Below are positions 33,826 to 41,899 of a DNA stretch of 64,000 nt, one piece after another. Position 1 is the stretch's first letter. Every line of letters starts with the position of its first letter. The notes beneath the pieces were generated by a model. The model was not told the origin of the DNA, ran no database searches, and saw only the letters and a program-made list of their open reading frames with translations. The position numbers and the translations under genes were made by a program. Source of the DNA: UBA5189 sp035631615 (GTDB taxonomy: Bacteria > Chloroflexota > Limnocylindria > Limnocylindrales > CSP1-4); assembly GCA_035631615.1 (NCBI GenBank), contig DASQIK010000016.1, forward strand, positions 1 through 64,000. The letters run 5' to 3'.

Positions 33826-35766
33826 TCAGCAGCGGATGCGGAAGGCGAGGATGGTCGCGAGGGCGCCGGGGTGGGCGGGGTCGTCGGGGAGCTGGAGCGG
33901 GACGAAGCAGTCCGAGCCGGGCGCGCCGTTGAGGACGGCGGCGGGCCACGCCCCCGTGTTGGCGGCGCCGACGACGAGCAGGCGCGCGGGCGGGTTGAAG
34001 GTGCGCGCGAGGTCGAGGATGCTCGCCGGCGACTCGTTCGGGAGCGCGATGGCGTGGTGGCGGGTCGCCTCGGCGAACCAGATCGGGAAGTCGGTGATCA
34101 CCGGGCCGGGCTCGGTGGCGAGATCGACGCCCGAGCCGGGCGATGTGGCGTCGGCCGCGGCGGCTCCCGCGGGAGAGAAGGCGTAGGCGATCGCGGCGTA
34201 CTGATCGGCGGTGTCGCGGCCGGCTCGACCCTCGGTCGGCAGCAGGACCGCGCTGAATAGCAGGCAGCCCGCGATCGCGAACGCGGGCCCGAGCCACGCG
34301 ACCGGGTTGGTCCACGCGCGCCGCCGGCCGACCCAGCCGATCAGCCGGTCGAGCGCGAGGAGCGCCGAGATCACGAGCAGCACGTGGATCGCCCCGGCCG
34401 CGTGCAGGAACGTGCCCCACGTGGTCGAGACGGGGAACACGAGCGACGCGACGAGGAAGGTGATGATCGAGAAGAAGACAAGCGGCCGAATGGGGTCGAC
34501 GACGAACGGCGATCGACCGACGGCGCCCGACTCGACCGACGGCGATCGACCGACCTCGCCCGACCCGAGCGACGACGAACGCCCGACGGCGCCCGACTCG
34601 AGCGACGACGAACGCCCGACGGCGGACGAGCCACTCGGCCCGCCGTCGGCGCCCGCCCGACCGCGAACCACGCCGGGCAGCCCGACGAGCCCCACGACCG
34701 AGAGTGGCACGCCGAGCAGCAGCAGCACGGAGACGACGTTGTGGACGATGCCGTCCCAGCGCAGCTCGACGAGCTTGGCGAGGCCGGCGCTGAGGTAGCG
34801 TGCGAGGGTCGGCGGGTCCTGCCAGGCAAAGATGTCGCGGCCGTCGAGGCTGAGCGCGTTCGTCAGCGCCTGGCCGGGGAGCGGGCTGCCGAACTCGATC
34901 CAGTCGCGGAACGCCCACGGCGCGAACGTGAGAATCGCGACGAGCCCGACCGGGATGACGTTGATGCCCCAGGCGCCGAGGCGGTCGGACGGGCTCGAAT
35001 AGGCGCGGCGGACGTTCGACCATTCGATGAGCGCGAACGTCAGGGCAAGCCAGATCGCCTCGTTCCGGGTCAGCGCGGCAAGCGCGAGCACCACGCCGAG
35101 GGCCACTCGTACCCGAGACCGCCGGCCGAGGTCGCGGGTCGTTCGATCGACGAAGGCGTCGATGCCCTCCGTGCGGACCCGCTCGATGCTGACCCGGTGG
35201 CTGAGGCGGGTCATGAGCAGGCAGGCGCCCAGGACGAGCGCGGCGAACGGCATCGTCGAATCGGGTTGGACGGAGGCGAGGACGAGCGGCAGGTAGACCG
35301 CGGCGGTGAGCCCAGTGCCGAGCGCGAGGGTTCGGGCTCGGCCGGGTGGGAGGCCTCTGGCCTCGGCGACGTCGGCGGCGAGCCGCCAGGCGAGGACGGC
35401 AACGATCGAGCCGACGATCACCGACGACACCTGCGCCGCCGCGAACGTCGTCCCGAAGATCGCCATGGGGATCGCCGCGAGGAGCGTCGGCAGCGGGAGC
35501 CAGACCTCGAAGGCCGGGCGCGGGAAGGAGAGCGGCGGGGTCTGGAAGCTCCAGATCGCGTCGGTGGTGAGGCCGTGGCCCTCGACGAGGTTGCGCGCCA
35601 CGCCCAGGTAGTACGCGACGTCCTCGGGCCGCGGGAAGGTGATCTGGGTGGCCGCGATCGTGCGCACGAGGAGCGCGACGAGGAAGACGACTCCCGCGGA
35701 CAGGACCGCCTCGCGCCGGCTCACGCCGCACCGGCCGCGCGGGCCTTGGATCGCCTGGAGAGCCAT
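33826..35766 (-). CDS. GT39-like membrane glycosyltransferase with tandem-repeat loop
   Basis: A 646-aa protein with about ten helices and a C-terminal extracytoplasmic part. The first loop TFPRPEDVAYYLGVARNLVEGHG carries the acidic residue expected of GT-C enzymes, and ARNLVEGHGL is typical of the GT39/GT83 group. Around residues 382-423 a hydrophilic loop consists of an 11-residue repeat (AVGRSSSLESG and variants). The repeat is in frame, so the reading frame is kept. Acceptor and donor unknown. Confidence 0.8.
   Translation of the reverse strand: MALQAIQGPRGRCGVSRREAVLSAGVVFLVALLVRTIAATQITFPRPEDVAYYLGVARNLVEGHGLTTDAIWSFQTPPLSFPRPAFEVWLPLPTLLAAIPMAIFGTTFAAAQVSSVIVGSIVAVLAWRLAADVAEARGLPPGRARTLALGTGLTAAVYLPLVLASVQPDSTMPFAALVLGACLLMTRLSHRVSIERVRTEGIDAFVDRTTRDLGRRSRVRVALGVVLALAALTRNEAIWLALTFALIEWSNVRRAYSSPSDRLGAWGINVIPVGLVAILTFAPWAFRDWIEFGSPLPGQALTNALSLDGRDIFAWQDPPTLARYLSAGLAKLVELRWDGIVHNVVSVLLLLGVPLSVVGLVGLPGVVRGRAGADGGPSGSSAVGRSSSLESGAVGRSSSLGSGEVGRSPSVESGAVGRSPFVVDPIRPLVFFSIITFLVASLVFPVSTTWGTFLHAAGAIHVLLVISALLALDRLIGWVGRRRAWTNPVAWLGPAFAIAGCLLFSAVLLPTEGRAGRDTADQYAAIAYAFSPAGAAAADATSPGSGVDLATEPGPVITDFPIWFAEATRHHAIALPNESPASILDLARTFNPPARLLVVGAANTGAWPAAVLNGAPGSDCFVPLQLPDDPAHPGALATILAFRIRC
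34522..34620. repeat. 33-bp in-frame tandem repeat inside the glycosyltransferase gene
   Basis: Three full units at 34522-34554, 34555-34587 and 34588-34620 and a partial one before 34522. They encode an 11-residue Ser/Gly-rich loop repeat. Unit-number changes would lengthen or shorten the loop without breaking the frame. Confidence 0.88.
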
Positions 35767-35908
35767 GCGAAGGAGGAAGCGGTCACCGGTGGGGGCTCTG
35801 GGTCACTCGCCCGCCGGTTGGCTCGCCGGACGTGCCAATTCGCGGAGGACGAGGCGAATCCGAGGGCGCCGCCAGCGCTGCTTCGCTGTTTGGAGCGCCC
35901 AGCGTTCC

Positions 35909-35967
35909 AAACGCCCTCTCGCAACACGCCCTCTGGCAACACGCCCTCTGGCAACACGCCCTGCGGC
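35909..35967. repeat. 15-bp tandem repeat, about four copies, between two glycosyltransferase genes
   Basis: Units AACACGCCCTCTGGC at 35923-35937 and 35938-35952, variant AACACGCCCTGCGGC at 35953-35967 and a degenerate 14-base unit at 35909-35922. The rest of 35767-35974 shows no gene. It lies at the 3' end of the gene stopping at 35975. Confidence 0.92.
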
Positions 35968-35974
35968 AACGAGC

Positions 35975-37672
35975 TCATGCGCCGCAGCGGGTATCCGAGG
36001 CCGTGGTGCACACGGGATAGAGCGCGAGGCGCGGCGGCCCGCCGTCGGACGCCGGAACGGAGAACACCGGCGCGCCGATCCACGGCAGGTGGAGCGTGCC
36101 GGCAAGGACCGGCCCCAGCGCGCGCGCCGCGTCGTCGCGCTCGACCACCAGCCAGCGCGTGTCGTAGGCGCGCGCGACGGATTCGATCACGTCGATCGGG
36201 TCGTCGGGGGTCACGACGCCAGGGTGGCCGGTCCAGTACTTGATCCCGCCGGAATCGATCGAGAGGATCCGGTCGGTCGCCGGCACCTGGAGCCGCGTCA
36301 GCTCCGCGGCGAGCGCCTCGCGCGGCTGCCGTGAGCCGTCCCAGCCGGCCTGGACCTGGCGCGCGAAGATGACGGCGGTCGCCATCACGATCAGGACCAT
36401 GCCCGAGACGAACACCGTGCCCGCCGCCTCCGCATTCCAGCGGCGCCGGCGCTTCGCGAGCCACCCGACCAGCGCGAGGATGCCCTCGACCGAGAGGATC
36501 GATGCGTGCGGCGCAAGCCCGATCGCGGTGTGGATGAAGGCGCCGCCCGGGACGTGGAGCGGGTACAGGAACGTCGCGCCCGCGAAGGCCAGGAACGTGT
36601 ACACGAACCACGGCCCGAAGTCCTTCTGGTGCCGCTTCGCGACGATCCCGATGACCAGGAACGGCAACAGGACGACGCTCGAGATCATGATCACGAAGTT
36701 GCCGAGCGCGTCGACCAGGCCGGCCCAGCGCGAGGCGAGGATCGGGCCCCAACCCTGGGCGAGGAAGCGCTGCAGCGACGGGTCGGCGGTGATCGAGTTC
36801 CATTCCTGGATCGTGCGGATCCAGAGCGCCGCGCCGTTGGACGAGGTCGGCGAGATGGAGCCGAACACCTCCAGCTGGCGGAGCCACCACGGGCCCATCA
36901 CGAGCATGAACAGGACGAACGCCCCGACCCCGGCGAGGACCGAGATCGGCCGCCGGTCGTCGCGCCGCGTCCACGATCGATTGCCGCGCCTGGCGCGCCA
37001 CGAGCGCACCCGATCGGCGAGCCACACAAGCCCGATCGCCGCGCCGAGCAGGATGCCGTCGTTCCGGGCGAGCGTCGCCAGGCCCGCGAGCAGGCCCGCG
37101 ATGGCGAACGAGCGCGAGTCGCCTTTGAGCCCGCGGGCGGTGAGCCAGAGCGTCGCCGCGACGAGCGGATGGAGGATCGCGAAGTTCTCCGGCTGGCCGA
37201 GGAAGACCGTGACCGCGCCAGGGACGGCGGAGAGCACGCCGGCCGCGACCGCGACGAAGGGGCGGCAGCCCGCGTCCCGCGCGATCAGCCACGTCAGCGG
37301 GGCGACCAGCGCGCCGATCAGGACGCCGGGGATCGCGCTGGCGAACGCCGTCGGGCCGAACAGAGAGATGAACGGAGCCTGGAGGAAGCTGTCGAGCGGG
37401 AGCCAGTGGGCGTTGGAGGGGATCGGCAGCACGGCCGGGTTCGGCAGGTGGTTGCCGACCTCGGCGAAGATCCAGACGAAGTCGATGTTCAGGCCGTGGC
37501 CGGCCGCGATCGCCCGCGCGACGTCGACGTAGTAGAAGGAATCCGGATAGGCGGGATCCGGGAACGCAGCCACGAGCACGGCTCGCACGGCGACGGCAAG
37601 GCCAAACAACGCGACCGGGATCCGCACGAGGCCGGAGCGTAGCAAACGAGATTCGACGCTCGGATGACCCAA
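35975..37672 (-). CDS. GT39/ArnT-like membrane glycosyltransferase
   Basis: A 565-aa protein with about eleven helices and a C-terminal soluble domain ending TTASDTRCGA. The first loop is FPDPAYPDSFYYVDVARAIAAGHGLNIDF, the acidic GT-C loop followed by the ARxIxxGHG pattern seen in its neighbour at 33826. TTG 37672 gives the full frame; GTG 37627, just before the first helix, is a reasonable alternative. It is divergent from the GT87-like gene at 38077. Confidence 0.8.
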   Translation of the reverse strand: MGHPSVESRLLRSGLVRIPVALFGLAVAVRAVLVAAFPDPAYPDSFYYVDVARAIAAGHGLNIDFVWIFAEVGNHLPNPAVLPIPSNAHWLPLDSFLQAPFISLFGPTAFASAIPGVLIGALVAPLTWLIARDAGCRPFVAVAAGVLSAVPGAVTVFLGQPENFAILHPLVAATLWLTARGLKGDSRSFAIAGLLAGLATLARNDGILLGAAIGLVWLADRVRSWRARRGNRSWTRRDDRRPISVLAGVGAFVLFMLVMGPWWLRQLEVFGSISPTSSNGAALWIRTIQEWNSITADPSLQRFLAQGWGPILASRWAGLVDALGNFVIMISSVVLLPFLVIGIVAKRHQKDFGPWFVYTFLAFAGATFLYPLHVPGGAFIHTAIGLAPHASILSVEGILALVGWLAKRRRRWNAEAAGTVFVSGMVLIVMATAVIFARQVQAGWDGSRQPREALAAELTRLQVPATDRILSIDSGGIKYWTGHPGVVTPDDPIDVIESVARAYDTRWLVVERDDAARALGPVLAGTLHLPWIGAPVFSVPASDGGPPRLALYPVCTTASDTRCGA

Positions 37673-38076
37673 TCGTTCCAGTCAATCGCGCGCTCGAGCT
37701 CCGTGTTCCGGGGTCGCGAGTGCCCGTGGGGCACAACCGGGACGAATTCGGGCGATTCGGCGGAGTTCGGCAGGGTTGCGATGGCGCAGCGGTCGGCGAT
37801 TGCGTCGAGGTTGTGCCCGCGCCGCACATTCCGACGAAGTTCCGCTTCCGGGTCCGCTTGCCAGGCCGTTCCTGGTCTCGGTTGTGCCGTAGGCGCACAT
37901 CCCTTCGCCTCGTGCGCAGGCACGTGGCCAACACGTGGCAGGCACGCACGTGGCAGGCACGCACGTGGCCGGCACGTGGCCCCCGGCCGTCCGAGCTCCT
38001 CCCGACCTTCCCTCGCCTGCCTCGGTACTTCCGGTGCTGTTGACTGCAGGCGCCAAGGCCCGATCCTTGACGGCCG
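37673..38076. other. 404-bp divergent intergenic region
   Basis: No supported gene. It contains GGGCACAACC (37729-37738), its inverse GGTTGTGCCC (37809-37818) and a further GGTTGTGCC (37880-37888), then a CACGTGGC array at 37921-37980. The three related nonamers could be binding sites. Promoters for the divergent glycosyltransferase genes must lie here, but no clear -35/-10 pair stands out. Confidence 0.6.
37921..37980. repeat. Array of five CACGTGGC units
   Basis: CACGTGGC occurs at 37921, 37932, 37947, 37962 and 37973, spaced 11, 15, 15 and 11 bases apart. CACGTG is itself palindromic. The two middle units belong to a 15-bp repeat CACGTGGCAGGCACG. It lies 97 bases before the start at 38077. 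Confidence 0.9.
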
Positions 38077-39024
38077 ATGGGGGCCTTCGACCGACTGCGC
38101 TCGTACCGCCTGAGCCCGTGGGGTCGCACCTGGCTGAGCCGGGGTGTGGCGCTCGTGGGCTTCGGGCTGCTGGCGAAGATCCTGATCGAGACCGGGATCA
38201 TCGGGGCGGGCGGCGTGGGCGGTACCGACGCGAACGACTACTGGATCGCGGCGAACCACGTGGCGAACGGGGAGCCGCTGTATGCCGCGGCCTACGGCAC
38301 GTATCTCGCCTACTCGTACCCGCCGGTGTTTGCGCAGCTGCTGTCGCCGCTGTCCGCGCTGTCCCCGATCGCGTTCGTGTGGCTGTGGCGGACGGTTGAG
38401 CTCATTGCGCTTCGCATCGCGGTGGACAGCTGGACCAGGGCCGGGGTCGCCCTGCTGATCTTCCCGCCGGCGATCGCCGAGATCGAGACCGGCAACGTGC
38501 ACCTCGTGATGGCCGCGGTGTGTGCGCTCGCGATGCGCGGCGCCAGCCTTCCGATCGCGCCGGCAGGGCTCCTGAAGTTCGCTTCCTTCCCGCTCGCACC
38601 GATCGGGTTCCTGCGGGATCGGCGCGGCTTCGTCACCGGCGTGGCGGTGGCTGGAGTGGTCCTGCTCGCATCCGTGGCGCTCGCGCCGCGGGCCTGGTCG
38701 GATTACCTGTCATTCCTCGGAGCCAACGAGCTGCCGACCGTGCCGGCCGTCGCGCTGACGATCCTCCCGCTGCCGGTCCGGCTCGCGCTCGCATCCGCAC
38801 TCGCCATCGCGTCTGTCAGATTCATTCGCCTCGCTCCAGTCGCGGTGCTGCTCGCCTATCCCGTGGTGTGGGCGACGAGCTTGACCACCCTCCTCGCGGT
38901 CGTCACGCCGATCCCGGCCGGCGCCCGCCAGCTGTCGTGGCGCGCCGCGCTCCGGTGGCGGCCCGCGCGGCCGGACGCAGGTGGAACACCGCATCGGCCC
39001 GACGAGCTGGTGCCCGCGCCGTGA
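38077..39024 (+). CDS. GT87-like (DUF2029) membrane glycosyltransferase
   Basis: A 315-aa polytopic protein. GGTDANDYWIAANHVANGEPLY is the first-loop motif, YSYPPVFAQLLSPLS and ETGNVHLVMAA follow, as in other GT87-like proteins here, but the LLTK motif is altered to GLLKFASFPLAP. It starts a plus-strand run of four genes joined by 4-base GTGA overlaps. The last 45 residues are a Pro/Arg-rich tail. Confidence 0.8.
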   Translation: MGAFDRLRSYRLSPWGRTWLSRGVALVGFGLLAKILIETGIIGAGGVGGTDANDYWIAANHVANGEPLYAAAYGTYLAYSYPPVFAQLLSPLSALSPIAFVWLWRTVELIALRIAVDSWTRAGVALLIFPPAIAEIETGNVHLVMAAVCALAMRGASLPIAPAGLLKFASFPLAPIGFLRDRRGFVTGVAVAGVVLLASVALAPRAWSDYLSFLGANELPTVPAVALTILPLPVRLALASALAIASVRFIRLAPVAVLLAYPVVWATSLTTLLAVVTPIPAGARQLSWRAALRWRPARPDAGGTPHRPDELVPAP

Positions 39025-39914
39025 GCAGGCTGCGCGCGCTTCGCGACGGCGCGGTGGTCGCGGGCCTGCTCTTCCTGGTCTACCTGTTCGTGATCGTGGC
39101 GCCGCAGGCCCAGACGGTCGGGTTCGATGCGCTGTCGTACTGGGTCTACTCGATCACCGACCCGTACAAGCTCGTCCACGGGACCATGGGCTCGTTCGTG
39201 TATTCGCCGGTCGCGGCGCGGCTCTTCAGCCTCGATTCCCTGATCCCGTTCTGGCAGTTCGTATGGCTGTGGTCCGCGGTGCTCGTGGCGACCGCGATCT
39301 GGCTCGGCGGACGGCGCTGGCTGTGGGTCCTGGCGTTCCCGCCGGTCGCGTTCGAGCTGTACCACGGGAACGTCCACCTGCTGATCGCCGCGGCGATCGC
39401 GCTCGGTTTCCGGTACCCGGCCGCGTGGTCGTTCGTGCTGCTGACGAAGGTCACGCCGGGCGTCGGGCTGATCTGGTTCCTGGTGCGGCGCGAGTGGCGC
39501 AGCCTCGCCATCGCGCTCGGGGTGACGGCCGTGCTCGTCGCGATCTCGCTCGCCGTCGACTTCCCGCTCTGGCAGCAGTGGATCGACAAGGAGCTCCTCG
39601 TCTCGCTCCGGCAGCCGCCGAACCAGCCGCAGATCGCGGTCCCGCTCCTGCTGCGGCTGCCCGCCGCCGCGCTCCTCGTCGGCTGGGGCGGGCTCACGAA
39701 CCGCAAGTGGACCGTGCCCGTCGCCGCCGCCATCGCGATGCCGGTGCTGTGGGTGTCGGCGTTCTCGGTGCTGGCGGCGCTGCTCGCGATCGGGCGGCCG
39801 GAGCTCCAGGAGCGACCGACGCGGTCGAAGCCCGCCGACGCGGCCTCGAGCCCGGCGTCGACGCCGACCTCGGCCATGCCACCCGCCACGATCGGTGAAG
39901 GCGCGAACCTGTGA
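39021..39914 (+). CDS. GT87-like (DUF2029) membrane glycosyltransferase
   Basis: A 297-aa polytopic protein starting at GTG 39021 in the stop of the previous gene. Motifs: FDALSYWVYSITDPY, FVYSPVAARLF, YHGNVHLLIAAAIALGFRYPAAWSFVLLTKVTPGVGLIWFLVRREWRSLAIALG. The central block is closely similar to the next gene, so the two are probably tandem duplicates. A Ser/Pro/Ala-rich tail follows the last helix. Confidence 0.82.
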   Translation: MSRLRALRDGAVVAGLLFLVYLFVIVAPQAQTVGFDALSYWVYSITDPYKLVHGTMGSFVYSPVAARLFSLDSLIPFWQFVWLWSAVLVATAIWLGGRRWLWVLAFPPVAFELYHGNVHLLIAAAIALGFRYPAAWSFVLLTKVTPGVGLIWFLVRREWRSLAIALGVTAVLVAISLAVDFPLWQQWIDKELLVSLRQPPNQPQIAVPLLLRLPAAALLVGWGGLTNRKWTVPVAAAIAMPVLWVSAFSVLAALLAIGRPELQERPTRSKPADAASSPASTPTSAMPPATIGEGANL

Positions 39915-40822
39915 ACCTGGGCTGGGAATCCCTCCCGGCGCAGCGGCGCCGCGCGATCCGCGACGGCGCGATCGTCGCGGGCCTGATCTTCAACTTCGTC
40001 GTGATCTTCGTGTGGGGCGCGCGCCTCCTGCTATGGGGTGATGCGCAGAGCTGGTACACGATCGACTTGCACGACCTGTACGGGCGCGCGGAGCAGTCGC
40101 TGCTAGCCGTCGGGGCCTTCCGGCTCGCGCCGGTGATGGCGTGGCTGATGTACCCGCTCACGCTGCTGCCCTACGCGGTGTTCATCGCGGTCTACCTCGG
40201 CCTGACGCTGATCGCGGTGAGCATCCTCGGGCGGAAGTGGACGCCGATCTTCATTCTCGCCTTCCCGCCGGTGCTCCTCGAGGGGCTGAACGGCAACATC
40301 CACCTGTTCATGGCGCTCGCGATCTACGCCGGCATGCGCTGGCCGGCCGCGTGGGCGTTCATGCTCCTGACCAAGGTCACGCCTGGCGTCGGTGTCCTGT
40401 GGTTCGCGGCCCGGCGCGAGTGGCGGAATCTCGCCATCGCGCTCGGGACGACGCTCGCGATCGTGGCCGTCGGCTTCGCGATCGCGCCCCAGCAGTGGCT
40501 CGAGTGGATCCATTCGCTCGTGATCAGCACCCAGAACCCGCAGGTCGGTGACATCCCGTCCGTGATCGTGCGGTTGCCGTTCGCCGCCGCGCTCGTGTGG
40601 TACGCGGGGCGCACGAGCCGGGCGTGGCTGGTGCCGTTCGCTTGCGTGCTGGCGATGCCCACGATCTGGATCCAGAGCTCGGCATTGCTGTTGGCGAGCT
40701 TCCCGCTGTACTGGGATCGGGCGCGCTGGCAACGACCGGCGCCGCGGGCCGCGGCAGCAGCAATGGACCGCGATCCGAAGCGGCCGCTGGCGCCTGCGCA
40801 ATCACGGGAAATGCCCGGGTGA
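39911..40822 (+). CDS. GT87-like (DUF2029) membrane glycosyltransferase
   Basis: A 303-aa paralogue of the preceding gene: the block GMRWPAAWAFMLLTKVTPGVGVLWFAARREWRNLAIALG aligns without gaps. The first-loop motif is WGDAQSWYTIDLHDLYG. GTG 39911 overlaps the upstream stop, and its own stop overlaps the acyltransferase start. Confidence 0.82.
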   Translation: MNLGWESLPAQRRRAIRDGAIVAGLIFNFVVIFVWGARLLLWGDAQSWYTIDLHDLYGRAEQSLLAVGAFRLAPVMAWLMYPLTLLPYAVFIAVYLGLTLIAVSILGRKWTPIFILAFPPVLLEGLNGNIHLFMALAIYAGMRWPAAWAFMLLTKVTPGVGVLWFAARREWRNLAIALGTTLAIVAVGFAIAPQQWLEWIHSLVISTQNPQVGDIPSVIVRLPFAAALVWYAGRTSRAWLVPFACVLAMPTIWIQSSALLLASFPLYWDRARWQRPAPRAAAAAMDRDPKRPLAPAQSREMPG

Positions 40823-41853
40823 CGCGGATCGACCATCGGAGCGCCGGCCTCGACGCGCTGCGCGCGATCGCGTCGTTCATGGTCGTCGCGTTCCACCTGC
40901 GCACGATCGTCAAGGTCGACTTCGGCCCACTCAATCCATTCGTCGAGGGCGGCGGCGCGGGCGTCTGGATCTTCTTTGCCCTCTCCGGGTACCTGCTGTA
41001 CCGACCGTTCGTTGCCGGGCCTGTCGACCTCCGTGCGTACGCCCTGAAGCGGGCTGCAAGGATCCTTCCCGGGTACTACGTCGCCCTGGTTGCACTCACC
41101 GCTCTGACGGGGAATCGCCTGCCGATCGAGCACCCGCTGCCGTATCTGGCGATGTTCGCGAGCTACGAGCTGCCACTCCGAGGCTTCCTCGGCGTCGCCT
41201 GGACCCTCGCCGCCGAAGTGCTCTTCTACGTTTCCCTGCCGGCACTTGCGTGGCTAGCGCGGGGGCGTGAGGTCGCCGTCCTGGGTGCTCTCGGGATCGG
41301 ATCGTTGTCGCTGGCCCTGAGCCATCCGGCGGATGTAGCCGACCCGAACATCTGGGTGACCGGCACCTTCCCATTCGTCTTCTACGCGTTCGTGCCGGGC
41401 ATGCTGCTGGCGTTCGCGGAGGCGCGCCGCAGCTCGATCCTCGAACGACTCCGGCGGCCGACGTTCCTGAGCCTCGGCATCGCCTACGTGCTGATCGGTG
41501 TGCTCGTCGGGACGCTCCCAGGGGCAATCGTGCCGGGGGCGGCCCTCGTTGGACTTAGCACCCCGATGATCATGGCCTGGACCCTGGGGCGTCGCGTCCC
41601 GGCGCCGAGGCTGCTCGCGTTCCTCGGCGGCGCCTCGTACGCCATGTACCTCTGGCACTGGGACGCGTTCAACGCGTTCGGCATCGTCGGGCTGCCGATC
41701 GCGATGGCGGGCGCGGCGCTCTCCTGGTCATTGGTCGAGCGGCCCATCCTGGACCGCGCCCGCCGGCTTGCCTCGACATTGACGATCCGGGCCTTCGATT
41801 GGAACGTCGTCCTTCGGGCGCTGCCGGCTTCGAAGAGCCTGAGGAGACCGTGA
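40819..41853 (+). CDS. Acyltransferase 3 family membrane protein (OafA-like)
   Basis: A 344-aa protein with about ten helices. The N-terminal block GLDALRAIASFMVVAFHLR carries the catalytic histidine of the family, and FFALSGYLLYRPF and LKRAARILPGYY follow. Such enzymes acetylate or otherwise acylate extracytoplasmic sugars. GTG 40819 overlaps the GT87-like stop, so glycan transfer and acylation are probably made together. No C-terminal SGNH domain is present. Confidence 0.9.
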   Translation: MTRIDHRSAGLDALRAIASFMVVAFHLRTIVKVDFGPLNPFVEGGGAGVWIFFALSGYLLYRPFVAGPVDLRAYALKRAARILPGYYVALVALTALTGNRLPIEHPLPYLAMFASYELPLRGFLGVAWTLAAEVLFYVSLPALAWLARGREVAVLGALGIGSLSLALSHPADVADPNIWVTGTFPFVFYAFVPGMLLAFAEARRSSILERLRRPTFLSLGIAYVLIGVLVGTLPGAIVPGAALVGLSTPMIMAWTLGRRVPAPRLLAFLGGASYAMYLWHWDAFNAFGIVGLPIAMAGAALSWSLVERPILDRARRLASTLTIRAFDWNVVLRALPASKSLRRP

Positions 41854-41899
41854 TGCCGGCGTTCATCGTGGGGACCCTCGGGTTGGATGAGGCCGCGGC

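Noticed and set aside
37664..38113. Overlapping frames in the 404-bp divergent intergenic region
   Set aside because: They run through the CACGTGGC array, have no ribosome-binding site or domain, and overlap the start of a real gene.
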